A DNA stretch of 64,000 bases from Micromonospora sp. NBC_00389 (GCF_036059255.1 NZ_CP107947.1:4836001-4900000), one strand, 5' to 3'; counted from the stretch's first letter, positions 17,911-26,351 are shown. Notes: generated by a model from the letters alone, not told the origin. Made by a program: numbers and translations.

Positions 17911-19098
17911 TCAGTAGCGCAGGGCGCGGAGGTTTGCGTAGCTGTCGCAGGCGGACGAGACGCCGTCCGGGCGGGGGCTGTCGTTCTCGGTCAGGTAGAG
18001 GCCGACGCCGCTCATCTGGCTGTAGGCGAAGATGCGGGCGAAGTCGATGGTGCCCTCGCCCACGTCGGCGAAGGAGCCGTCGGCGGCCATGTCCTTGACG
18101 TGGAACATCGAGAACCGGCCCGGGTACTGCTTGATCAGCTCCACCGGGTCGACGCCGACGCTGGCCGCCCAGTAGAGGTCGAGCTCCATCGCCACCAGGT
18201 TCGGGTCGGTCTCGCGGACCAGCACGTCGTAGCCGCGTACGCCGTTCTGGGCGGTGAACTCGAAGCCGTGGTTGTGGTACGCGACGGTGATGCCGGCCTG
18301 CTTGAGCGTGGCGCCGACGGTGTTGAGGGTCACGGCCACCCTGGAGTAGTCGGCGAGGGTCCAGGAGCCCGATCCGGAGATGCGGACGTACTTCGCGCCG
18401 AACGCCTTGGCGTTGGCGATGACGCCGTCGAGGTTGCTCTGGAGGTCGCCGAGGCCGATCCCGATGGAGGGAACGGACAGTCCGGCGTCGGCCACCAGGG
18501 GCGCGAGCGCGGTGGCCGTCCTGCCGTAGAAGTTGTTGACCGCGCCCGAGGGTTCCGCGTTGCGGTAGCCGCAGGCGGCGAGCGCGCCGAGGGTGGCTTC
18601 GGGTGCGCTCGACATGGTGGCCCGGACCGTGTAGAGGACGAGGCCGATGCGGTCGTCGGGTAGCGCGCGGGTCCCCGATGCCGGCTGCGGTGTGCCGATC
18701 TTGGAGCCGGCCGCCGCTCGTACGATGCTCGCGCTCTCCTCCGGTGTGATGACGTCGTCCTGCCGGAGCGTGTTGGTCAGGCCGCTGACAGTGCTCACGA
18801 AGCTGCCGTGGTCGGCGAACGGGGCCTTCGCCCAGACGGCGTCCAGGATGGTGCACCCGTTGCCGAGGTCGCGGTTGGGTACGCCTGAGTCGGCGCCGGC
18901 GCGGCCGAAGAAGACCGTGGACGAGGTGGTGTAGCCCCACGGGCAGAGGTCGGCGGCGACCTGTTCCGCGGCGGACGTGTCGGGTTCGGCGGCCGAGGCC
19001 GGCGCCGCGGTGAGCGGCAGGAGTGTCGCTGCGAGCAACACGGCGAGGTGACGGGCTCGCGGTCGATGGTGGGACGGGCGGGCGGAGCTGGAGTTCAT
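17911..19098 (-). CDS. Sec-exported TIM-barrel sugar isomerase/epimerase with N-terminal two-Cys module
   Basis: A 395-aa protein, ATG behind GGGAGACAAACG. Sec leader (about 1-37). Residues 52-135 are the third copy of the module shared with the two DUF1080 proteins: CPWGY, DSGVPNR, GCTILDA, DHGSFVSTV and ending AAAGSKIG. Then an IolE/xylose-isomerase-like TIM barrel (about 148-395): RIGLVLYTVRATM, VAYHNHGFEF, LVAMELDLYWAAS, FSMFHVKD, LYLTENDSP. The metal-binding His, Glu/Asp and final Glu are all present. Cluster B member, separated from the upstream ThuA/PQQ gene by a terminator, so it may have its own promoter in the 138-bp gap. Confidence 0.87.
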   Translation of the reverse strand: MNSSSARPSHHRPRARHLAVLLAATLLPLTAAPASAAEPDTSAAEQVAADLCPWGYTTSSTVFFGRAGADSGVPNRDLGNGCTILDAVWAKAPFADHGSFVSTVSGLTNTLRQDDVITPEESASIVRAAAGSKIGTPQPASGTRALPDDRIGLVLYTVRATMSSAPEATLGALAACGYRNAEPSGAVNNFYGRTATALAPLVADAGLSVPSIGIGLGDLQSNLDGVIANAKAFGAKYVRISGSGSWTLADYSRVAVTLNTVGATLKQAGITVAYHNHGFEFTAQNGVRGYDVLVRETDPNLVAMELDLYWAASVGVDPVELIKQYPGRFSMFHVKDMAADGSFADVGEGTIDFARIFAYSQMSGVGLYLTENDSPRPDGVSSACDSYANLRALRY

Positions 19099-19198
19099 CG
19101 TTTGTCTCCCGGAAGTCGGAGGGGCAGGTGGTCAGGCCACCGAGTGCAGCGCCACGGATGGCGGTTGCTGGAGGCTGTCGGGGCCGCGCCGGGTCGGT

Positions 19199-19228
19199 GG
19201 TGGCGGGGCGGCGTTCCGCCCCGCCACC
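19199..19228 (-). terminator. Hairpin terminator after the 1150-aa ThuA/PQQ gene
   Basis: Perfect 13-bp GC arms GGTGGCGGGGCGG (19199-19211) and complement (19216-19228) with a CGTT tetraloop, 8 bp beyond the stop at 19237-19239. Confidence 0.8.
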
Positions 19229-19236
19229 CGTGACGC

Positions 19237-22200
19237 TCAGCTCACCGTCACGACCACGATCGAGGACGTCGTCGCCCCGACGCTGTCGGTGACGGTCAGT
19301 CGTGCCGTGTACGTGCCTCGGCGGGCGTACGTGTGACTGGCCGACGCCCCGTGCACGACGGCTGAGTTGTCGCCGAAGTCCCACGCGTGATCCGTGATGG
19401 TGCGCCCAGCCGCCGGCGAGGCTGTCCCGGCGAAGGCGACCGCCAGCGGCGCGGTGCCGGTGGTGGGCGTGGCCGAGGCCGAAACGGTGGCGTCGGTCTG
19501 TTCGCGTACCCCGGCGCCGTTGAAGCGCAGCCAGTCCAGCGCCATCAGGTCGGGGGTGCCACCCGTCTGGTTCGGGTTGAGGAAGACGAGGTAGAGGGTG
19601 GTCGTGCGGCCCGGATCGGTCAGCTCGACGGTGGGCGAGACGACGTTGTCCCAGCCGCCGGTGCCGCCGATGGTGGCCCGGCCGAGGAGCTGGCCGGTGG
19701 GGGAGTCGGCCCTGATCTCGATGTCGCCGCCGCTGCTGCCCGAGGCGACTCCGAAGGTGACCGAGTCGATGTTGCGGAGGTTGACCGGGCCGAAGTTGAT
19801 CCACTCGCCGTTGTCGATGTCGCCGATGCGCTTGCCGGCGCTCGCTGTCGCGCGGTCGAGGACCTGGATGCCGCTCTGGCCGTCGAAGTGCTCGGCCTCC
19901 TTGCTCTTGGTCTGCAGCTCGGCCCGGGTCGAGCCGACCAGTTTCGGTGCCCCGTTCGCCCCGCCGTCGGTGTACTGGGCGGAGAGCAGCGTGTAGAGGT
20001 TCTGTCCCGGGCCGTGCCCGTCGCCGCCGTTGCTCTCGGTCACTGCCACCCCGACGCACCCGACGTAGTTGTCCAGCGGGTGGGCGTGTGAGTCATGGCC
20101 GAGCTGGGTCTGCACGACCACCTTGGAGCAATCGATGGTGCTCTCCTCCGGGTCGGTGACCGTCACCGTGTACGGGATGCGGTCACCGAAATCGAAGAAG
20201 GCCCCGTCGGGGACGCTGAGGGTCACCGTCGGGCGCGTGTTGCCGGCCGTGATCTCCTGTACGGCGACGGCGGTCTGCCCGTTGGTGGCGGTGACGGTGA
20301 GCCGGGCGGTGAAGCGCCCCGGTGTGCCGTAGGTGTGGCTGGGGTTGGCGGCGGTGGAGTCGACGCTGCCGTTGCCGTCGAAGTCCCAGGCGTACTGGAT
20401 CGCGGTGCCGTCCGGCCCGCTGGAGCCGGCGCTGGAGAAGGCGACGGTCAGTGGCGCCGGGCCGCTGTCCTTGTCGACGGCCAGCTTGGCCACCGGCGGC
20501 CGGCTGTTGGCGACGTAGTCGATGCGGTAGATGCCGGCGCCCTCGTTGCTGCCGCCCCGACCGCTGCCGCTGCCCTCGCCGAAGTCGATGACGTAGAGGG
20601 AGCCGTCCGGCCCGAACTCCGCCTCGAACGGCTGGATCCACGACATGTTGCCGAGGATCCCGTTGATGGACTGCAGGTCACCGGCGTTGGTGGGGCCGAA
20701 GCGGGGATCGCTGAAGGTCTGGGCGGTGTCGTGGATCGACAGCGTCTTGAACCACCTGCGGGTCAGCTCGTAGACGATCCACTTGCCCTCGTAGTACTGG
20801 GGGAACTTGGTCAGCCGCTTGTTGGACGGGTCGTAGTCGTAGACGGGCCCGCTCATGGGGCCGCCGCCGCCCGTGCCCAGCTCCGGGAACTGCGGGGAGG
20901 CCGAGTAGGCGTACGAGACCAGGGCCGGCCGGGTTGCCGGGAGGTTGGTCAGGCCGGTGTTGTTGGGGGAGTCGTTGACCGGCGCGGCGCAGTCGAACTT
21001 CGGCCCCGAGGTGGCGGTGGCGAAGTCGTAGTCGTTGAACGGGATGTTGTTGCCGATGCAGTAGGGCCAGCCGTAGTTGCCGGCGCTGGTGATCCGGTTG
21101 AACTCGACCGTGCCCTCCGGCCCGCGGGCCGGGTTGGCGGACCGGGCGTCGGGGCCGTAGTCGGCGATGAGCAGCGCGTTCGTCTTGGAGTCGACGGTGA
21201 TGCGGAACGGGTTCCGCATACCCATCGCATAGATCTCGGGCTTGGTGCGGGCCGTGCCCGGGGCGAACAGGTTGCCGTCGGGAATGGCGTATTTGCCGTT
21301 GGGCAGGGGCTTGATCCGCAGGATCTTGCCGCGCAGGTCGTTGGTGTTGCCGGCGGTGCCCTGGGCGTCGTACGCGCGACGGCCGGTCCGCTCGTCGATC
21401 GGGGTGAAGCCGCTGGACTCGAAGGGGTCGGTGTTGTCACCGATCGCGGCGTACAGGTTGCCCTGCTGGTCCATCGTCACCGAGCCGCCCATGTGCGAGT
21501 TGGCGCGAGCCTCACCGCGCCAGGTCGGGATCGTGAGCAGGCGCTTCTCCGAGGCGAGACTGACGCTGTCGCCGTCGACGGTGAAGCGGGACAGGTTCAG
21601 CTGCTTCTCCACCCGGTCGGACCAGAGCAGATAGAGCCAGTTGTTGTCGGCGAAGTGTCGGTCCAGAGTCATGCCGAGCAGGCCGTCGGACTGACTGGTC
21701 TGCGCCGGCGTGTAGGCGAAGTCCAGCAGCGTGGTGACCGCGAGGGTGTCCTGGTTGACGACCTTCAGCGCGCCGGTGCGCTCGATGTAGAAGACCCGGC
21801 GGTCGGGCGCCACCGCCAGTTCGAACGGGTCGGAGAGGTCCTGGTTGACCAAGGGGATCCGCTCGAAGTTGGTGGTCCTGGTGGCGCCGCAGTCACCGGG
21901 GGCGGCGCCGGCGGCCCACTTGATGCCGCCCAGCAGGTGCGCGAGGAAGGCCGGCTCCTGGAACGACGAGGAGCTGTGCCCACCGGCGGTGAACCAGGAG
22001 CGCCCGCCGTCGTAGTTCTGGCACCACGAGTAGGCATGGTCGGTGCCCTCGTCGAGCCCGGGAATGCCGTCGCGCACCTTGATCTGGGCGAGCGTGTGGA
22101 CCTTGCCGGTGGGGTTGGTCCGCCAGTTGTACCACTCCTCGCTGCGCTCCCAGAGCTCCGGCAGGTCCTTCGTGGACGGGTGGGCGTGGTCGAGGACCTT

Positions 22201-22689
22201 GATCCGGCCCGGGAAGGTGCCGCCCGTGGCGGAGAAGTCCGGGTGCTGGTCGAAGATGGTCCCGACCAGTCCCTCGTACCAGGTCCAGTTCCGCTCGCTC
22301 GCCGACGCGGCGTGCAGGCCGACCCAGCCACCGCCGTTACGGATGAACCTCTGCAGCGAGGCCCGCTGGTCGGCGTCGAGGAGGTCGCCGGACGCCGGGG
22401 TGGAGTTGGTGTTGTTGAACACGAGAGCGTCGAAGCCGGCGAGGTTGGCGTCGGTGAACGCGCCCGCGTCGGTGGTCGCCTCGACGGCGAATCCCTGTTG
22501 GTCGCCGAGCTGCCGGATGGCGGCGACGCCGGCCGGGATGGAGTCGTGGTAGAAGTTCGTGACCTTGGAGAAGACCAGCACCCGGAAATTGGCGGCGCTC
22601 GCGGATTCGGCGGCGGTCGCTGCGGTGCTCGGCAACAGAAGTGTGACGGCCACGAGCAGGGCGAACAGTAGCGTGCGTTGGCGTCTCAT
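19237..22689 (-). CDS. Secreted ThuA/PQQ sugar dehydrogenase/PKD/CBM6-like/PKD protein
   Basis: A 1150-aa protein with ATG behind AAGGAGCG. Sec leader (1-27). ThuA domain (about 34-270; FRVLVFSKVTNFYHDSIP, GGGWVGLHAAS, CQNYDGGRSWFTAGG). Soluble PQQ glucose/sorbosone dehydrogenase (about 275-735) with SHMGGSVTMDQQGNLYAAIGD holding the general-base His, AGNTNDLRGKILRI, ITSAGNYGWPYC and EFGPDGSLYVIDFG. PKD domain (about 740-825), a Cys-rich module containing LGHDSHAHP (about 830-900), a CBM6-type carbohydrate-binding domain (about 940-1060; DNGEWINFGPV) and a final PKD. It resembles the 10111 protein without discoidin or DUF1080. A LacI-type operator lies 31 bp upstream. Confidence 0.88.
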   Translation of the reverse strand: MRRQRTLLFALLVAVTLLLPSTAATAAESASAANFRVLVFSKVTNFYHDSIPAGVAAIRQLGDQQGFAVEATTDAGAFTDANLAGFDALVFNNTNSTPASGDLLDADQRASLQRFIRNGGGWVGLHAASASERNWTWYEGLVGTIFDQHPDFSATGGTFPGRIKVLDHAHPSTKDLPELWERSEEWYNWRTNPTGKVHTLAQIKVRDGIPGLDEGTDHAYSWCQNYDGGRSWFTAGGHSSSSFQEPAFLAHLLGGIKWAAGAAPGDCGATRTTNFERIPLVNQDLSDPFELAVAPDRRVFYIERTGALKVVNQDTLAVTTLLDFAYTPAQTSQSDGLLGMTLDRHFADNNWLYLLWSDRVEKQLNLSRFTVDGDSVSLASEKRLLTIPTWRGEARANSHMGGSVTMDQQGNLYAAIGDNTDPFESSGFTPIDERTGRRAYDAQGTAGNTNDLRGKILRIKPLPNGKYAIPDGNLFAPGTARTKPEIYAMGMRNPFRITVDSKTNALLIADYGPDARSANPARGPEGTVEFNRITSAGNYGWPYCIGNNIPFNDYDFATATSGPKFDCAAPVNDSPNNTGLTNLPATRPALVSYAYSASPQFPELGTGGGGPMSGPVYDYDPSNKRLTKFPQYYEGKWIVYELTRRWFKTLSIHDTAQTFSDPRFGPTNAGDLQSINGILGNMSWIQPFEAEFGPDGSLYVIDFGEGSGSGRGGSNEGAGIYRIDYVANSRPPVAKLAVDKDSGPAPLTVAFSSAGSSGPDGTAIQYAWDFDGNGSVDSTAANPSHTYGTPGRFTARLTVTATNGQTAVAVQEITAGNTRPTVTLSVPDGAFFDFGDRIPYTVTVTDPEESTIDCSKVVVQTQLGHDSHAHPLDNYVGCVGVAVTESNGGDGHGPGQNLYTLLSAQYTDGGANGAPKLVGSTRAELQTKSKEAEHFDGQSGIQVLDRATASAGKRIGDIDNGEWINFGPVNLRNIDSVTFGVASGSSGGDIEIRADSPTGQLLGRATIGGTGGWDNVVSPTVELTDPGRTTTLYLVFLNPNQTGGTPDLMALDWLRFNGAGVREQTDATVSASATPTTGTAPLAVAFAGTASPAAGRTITDHAWDFGDNSAVVHGASASHTYARRGTYTARLTVTDSVGATTSSIVVVTVS

Positions 22690-22720
22690 ACACGCGCTCC
22701 TTGGCGAGGGTCGGTGGTAA

Positions 22721-22732
22721 GAAAGCGCTTTC
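22721..22732. promoter_or_regulatory. LacI-family operator upstream of the ThuA/PQQ gene
   Basis: GAAAGCGCTTTC is a perfect 12-bp palindrome with the central CG and AAAGCGCTTT core typical of LacI/GalR-family operators, 31 bp before the start at 22689. It probably overlaps the promoter or leader of that gene and suggests repression relieved by a sugar. Confidence 0.75.
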
Positions 22733-22834
22733 CACGTGCTCTGAACCCTACGAGATCAATTTTGGCAGGTCAATATTCTGACGGCGCCCGCATTCGGCGT
22801 TGGCGCATTTCTTGCTGCCGTTTCATGGCATGCC

Positions 22835-22870
22835 GATAACCACTCTCCTCGCGAAGAGGGAGTGGTTATC
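22835..22870 (-). terminator. Hairpin terminator after the Tat isomerase gene
   Basis: Arms GATAACCACTC and GAGTGGTTATC pair perfectly for 11 bp (G at 22860 also pairs) around a GC-rich loop, about 100 bp past the stop of the minus-strand gene at 22971 and upstream of the LacI operator. It separates the two transcription units. Confidence 0.75.
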
Positions 22871-22970
22871 GCGGTCAGTTTGATATCGACAATAAATGCT
22901 GGTCGGGCACCAGAGCCGAGATTTCCGGCCGCCGGCCCTGGTGCCCGTCAGCACTCCCGTCGGCGGTTCC

Positions 22971-23912
22971 TCAGAACCGCAGCTTGCGCAGGTAGCGGTA
23001 GCCGATCTCGGCCGTCTGCTGCGGTGTCACGTCGGGCGTGTCGTTCTCGACGATGTATTCCAGGACCGAGTGCTCGCGGAAGATCCGGGCGAAGTCGACG
23101 GTCCCGGTCCCGAGGTCGGCCATGTCGCCGGTGGTCTCGTCCCGGTCCTTGACGTGGTACTGCAGGACGCGCTGCGGCGCGGAGCGGATGACGTCGAGGG
23201 TGAAGCCCTCGGGGTCCGCGATGCCGTCGCCGGAGTTGATGCCGCCGGTGACCGCCCAGTAGAGGTCGACCTCCAGGTGCACGAGTTTCGGGTCGAGTTC
23301 GGCGGTCAGCACGTCCCACGGCCGCTTGCCGCCGCCGAGGTCGATGGTGAACTCGTGGGCGTGGTTGTGGTAGCCGTAGCGGAGGCCGGCTGCCCGCGCC
23401 GCGGCGGCCTCGACGTTCATCTGCTCCGCCCAGCGTTTCCAGTCGTCCGTGCTTTCGGAGTACAGGTAAGGCACCACCATGAACTGCTGGCCCAGGGTGA
23501 CCGCGTTCTGGACCTTCTGCTCCAGCTCCGCGGCAGTACCGCTGATCCCGTCGTGGCTGGAGCTGGCCCTGATGCCGATGCCGTCCAGGAACTGGCGCAG
23601 CTGGGCGGCGGTCCGACCGAAGTAGCCGAGCGCCAGCTCCACGCGCGGATATCCGATCCGGGCCAGGTGGGTGAGGGTGGCGTCGTAGCCGGGCGCACCC
23701 CACAGGGCGTCGCGCACGGTCCACAGCTGGATGCTGATCAGACCCGGGGGTACGTGGTGCCGTCCGGTCCGGTGGGCGGTGGCCGACGCGGCCGTCGCGC
23801 CGAGGCCGGACGAGGCGAGCCCGACGCCGACGGCGGCCAGCGTGCCGCGCAGCAGGCTGCGCCGGTCGACGGAGCGCCGCAGCGCGGCCATCCCGTCATG
23901 TCCGTAACACAT
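22971..23912 (-). CDS. Tat-exported sugar isomerase/epimerase (TIM barrel)
   Basis: A 313-aa protein read from MCYGHDG, which has the ribosome site AAGGAGAGACC; the longer frame lacks one. Twin-arginine signal SVDRRSLLRGTLAAVG. The mature part is an IolE-like TIM barrel: ISIQLWTVRDAL, YPRVELALGYFG, LRYGYHNHAHEF, LVHLEVDLYWAVTGG, LQYHVKDRDETTG and VLEYIVENDTP, with all metal ligands in place. It starts 20 bp after the stop of the PQQ dehydrogenase gene (23932-26037), so the two form an operon: one oxidises, the other presumably isomerises the product outside the cell. Confidence 0.88.
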   Translation of the reverse strand: MCYGHDGMAALRRSVDRRSLLRGTLAAVGVGLASSGLGATAASATAHRTGRHHVPPGLISIQLWTVRDALWGAPGYDATLTHLARIGYPRVELALGYFGRTAAQLRQFLDGIGIRASSSHDGISGTAAELEQKVQNAVTLGQQFMVVPYLYSESTDDWKRWAEQMNVEAAAARAAGLRYGYHNHAHEFTIDLGGGKRPWDVLTAELDPKLVHLEVDLYWAVTGGINSGDGIADPEGFTLDVIRSAPQRVLQYHVKDRDETTGDMADLGTGTVDFARIFREHSVLEYIVENDTPDVTPQQTAEIGYRYLRKLRF

Positions 23913-23931
23913 GGTCTCTCCTTCTCGAACG

Positions 23932-26037
23932 TTATGCGCTGGGGACGAGGACGACCTCATCGGTGCCGGTCAGGGACGGCAGGCCGTCACCGCCGGGGTC
24001 GGTGTAGGACGCGACGAACACCCCGGTCAGGTGGTCGGTCGCCGGGTCGTGACCGGACGGCACCGTCGTCTGGATCGAGCCGGTGCAGCCGTTCGCGGTG
24101 GTCTGCGGGTGCCCGTGGGTGTCGTGGCCGAGGATGTACGTGACGCTGACCCGGGAGCAGTCCACTGGCTGGTCGTCGGTCACCCGTACCTCGAACTGCA
24201 CGGTGTCGCCGAAGGCGAAGGGCTGGCCCGCGACCGGCTTGACGAGCTCCACCACCGGCGGGGCGTTACCGACCACCACCCGCACCGACGCGGCGGCCGA
24301 GAGCCCACCCGGGTCGGTCACCCGCAGGGTGGCGTTGTAGAGCCCGTTGTCGCGGTACGTGAACGTCGGGTTCGCCGCGCGCGAGTCGACCTTGCCGTCG
24401 TTGTCGAAGTCCCACGCATACTTCAGCCGGTCGCCGTCGTAGTCCGTGGTGCCGTCGCTGGAGAACGTGACGGTCAGCGGCGCGAGCCCGGCGGTGGGCG
24501 TGGCCGAGACCTGCGGCGCCGGAGTGTGGTTGCCCGTCCAGCCCGTGTAGTCGATCCGGGCCAGCTGCGCGTCCTGGTTCTCACTGAAGTAGCCGTCGCC
24601 GTACTCCAGCACGTAGAGCGCCCCGTCCGGACCGAACTCCAGGTCCATCGGGTTGTCGAATGTGAACGACGGCAGCACCGGCTCGATTCCGGTCAGGTCG
24701 CCGCCGGCGTCCAGCCGCAGGCCCTTCACGTAGTCGCGGGTCCACTCGGCCAGGAGCGGGACGCCGTCGTAGTAGGCCGGCCACGCCACCGGCGCGTGTC
24801 CCTGCGTCCCTGGCGGGCTGAACTGGTACGCCGGCCCGGCCATCGGGCCGATGCCGCCGGTGCCAAGCTCGGGGAACTGCGCCGACTGGCCGTAGGTGTA
24901 CCACACCTGCGGCTGCGCCACCGGCGGCAGTTCCCGCAGGCCGGTGTTGTGCGGCGACTCGTTGACCGGCGCGGAGCAGTTGAACGGCGCCCCGGACACG
25001 CCCGTCGCGAAGTCGTAGTCGGTGTACGGCAGCGCCGCGGTGGCGCAGTAGGGCCACCCGTAGTTGCCGGCCTCGCGGGCGGCGAGCCACTTGCCGTGCC
25101 CGGCCGGCCCGCGCAGCGGGTCCGCCTGGCGCGCGTCCGGCGAGTAGTCGGCGACGTACAGGTCGCCGGTCTCGCGGTTCAGCTCGATCCGGAACGGGTT
25201 GCGCAGGCCCATCAGGTAGATCTCCGGACGGGTGCCGGCCGTGCCCTGCGGGAACAGGTTCCCGTCCGGGATGCTGTACCCGCCGTTGGCGCCGACCTTG
25301 ATGCGCAGGATCTTGCCGCGCAGGTCATTGGTGTTGGCCGAGGTGCGCTGCGCGTCGTATGCCGGGTTTCGGCCCAGGCGCTCGTCCAGCGGCGCGTAGC
25401 CACCGGACTCGAAGGGGTTGGTGTCGTCGCCGGTGGACAGGTACAGATTGCCCTCGGCGTCGAAGCCGATGTCGCCGCCGACGTGGCAGCAGATGCCCCG
25501 GTCGACCGGTACGTCGAGGATCTGCTGCTCGGTGGTGAGGTCCAGCTTGTCCTTGACCAGCCGGAACCGGGATAGCCGCAGGGCGCCCTTGAACTTCGCG
25601 AAGTCCGCGGCGGTGCCCCAGGCCGGTGCGTCGCCCTCGTTGACGTTCGGCGTCGACGGGTCGTCGACCGGGGTGTTCATGGGCGGGGAGTAGTACAGGT
25701 AGACCCAGTTGTTGCCGGCCTTGCCGAAGTTCGGGTCGATCGCGACGTTCTGCAGGCCCTCCTCGTCGTGCCGGTAGACGTCCAGGGTCGCGGCGATCGT
25801 GTTGCGGCCGGTGTCCGGGTCGTGCAGCCGGACCTCACCGGCGCGGGTCACGTGCAGCACCCGGCGGTCGGGCAGCACCGCGAGGTCCATCGGCTCGCCC
25901 GGGTTGTCGTTGAGGGTCACCTTCTGGAAGTCGCTCTCGGGCGGCGGGCTGGTCGGCGCGGCCGTCGCGACGGTGGGGGTAGCGACGAGCGCGATGGTCG
26001 TCAGACCCGCTACTGCGAGCGCGAGTCGTCTCTTCAT
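23932..26037 (-). CDS. Secreted PQQ-dependent sugar dehydrogenase with PKD domain
   Basis: A 701-aa protein; ATG behind AAGGAGAGGCAG. Sec leader MKRRLALAVAGLTTIALVA. Glucose/sorbosone dehydrogenase propeller (about 35-495): EPMDLAVLPDRRVLHVTR, GICCHVGGDIGFDAEGNLYL with the general-base His, TSANTNDLRGKILRIKV, GNYGWPYCATAALPYTDYDF and DLEFGPDGALYVLEYGDG. PKD (about 500-590) and the same Cys-rich LGHDTHGHP module as the 1150-aa protein (590-690). It lacks ThuA, discoidin and DUF1080, so it is the minimal oxidase of the set. First gene of a two-gene operon with the Tat isomerase. Two palindromes lie 220-340 bp upstream. Confidence 0.88.
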   Translation of the reverse strand: MKRRLALAVAGLTTIALVATPTVATAAPTSPPPESDFQKVTLNDNPGEPMDLAVLPDRRVLHVTRAGEVRLHDPDTGRNTIAATLDVYRHDEEGLQNVAIDPNFGKAGNNWVYLYYSPPMNTPVDDPSTPNVNEGDAPAWGTAADFAKFKGALRLSRFRLVKDKLDLTTEQQILDVPVDRGICCHVGGDIGFDAEGNLYLSTGDDTNPFESGGYAPLDERLGRNPAYDAQRTSANTNDLRGKILRIKVGANGGYSIPDGNLFPQGTAGTRPEIYLMGLRNPFRIELNRETGDLYVADYSPDARQADPLRGPAGHGKWLAAREAGNYGWPYCATAALPYTDYDFATGVSGAPFNCSAPVNESPHNTGLRELPPVAQPQVWYTYGQSAQFPELGTGGIGPMAGPAYQFSPPGTQGHAPVAWPAYYDGVPLLAEWTRDYVKGLRLDAGGDLTGIEPVLPSFTFDNPMDLEFGPDGALYVLEYGDGYFSENQDAQLARIDYTGWTGNHTPAPQVSATPTAGLAPLTVTFSSDGTTDYDGDRLKYAWDFDNDGKVDSRAANPTFTYRDNGLYNATLRVTDPGGLSAAASVRVVVGNAPPVVELVKPVAGQPFAFGDTVQFEVRVTDDQPVDCSRVSVTYILGHDTHGHPQTTANGCTGSIQTTVPSGHDPATDHLTGVFVASYTDPGGDGLPSLTGTDEVVLVPSA

Positions 26038-26259
26038 CTGCCTCTCCTTGCTCGGGACTGGTCGGGGCAGGTCGAGGAAGCCAACAACTCCTTGATGGAC
26101 CTGTGCGGGCATGGCTGAGTCGCCCGTCGCGACGCACGCCGCCACCGCGGCGTCGAGCAGGTTGCCGACGGCCTGCGGCTGCGTGGTCGGGAACGGGGCG
26201 GAGGAGAGGGGTAGGGGGACAGGTGCGGTCAGATGTCGGCCGGCAGCCAGGGCCGCCAA

Positions 26260-26279
26260 CGTCGCGGTTAACCGCGACG
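26260..26279. promoter_or_regulatory. Perfect 20-bp palindrome upstream of the PQQ dehydrogenase operon
   Basis: CGTCGCGGTTAACCGCGACG reads the same on both strands with no mismatch and no spacer, centred 232 bp before the start at 26037. Its length and TTAA centre suggest a dimeric repressor site rather than a terminator, since no gene ends here. Confidence 0.55.
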
Positions 26280-26351
26280 AAACACCATCGACCTGGCCGA
26301 CGCTACAAAAGACATGTAGACGTGTCTATAGCTTTCCTTCGACTCAACCGA

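Noticed and set aside
17696..20059. A 787-codon minus-strand open frame across the isomerase and ThuA gene ends
   Set aside because: Arg/Pro/Gly-rich shadow in an alternative frame; the true genes in the same strand have signal peptides, ribosome sites and terminators.
20095..22671. An 858-codon plus-strand open frame opposite the 1150-aa gene
   Set aside because: Antisense shadow with Val/Gly/Arg repeats and no recognisable domain.
22835..22870. Hairpin considered as an operator of the ThuA/PQQ gene
   Set aside because: Long stem with a loop and its place after a gene end fit a terminator better; the LacI site at 22721 is the likelier operator.
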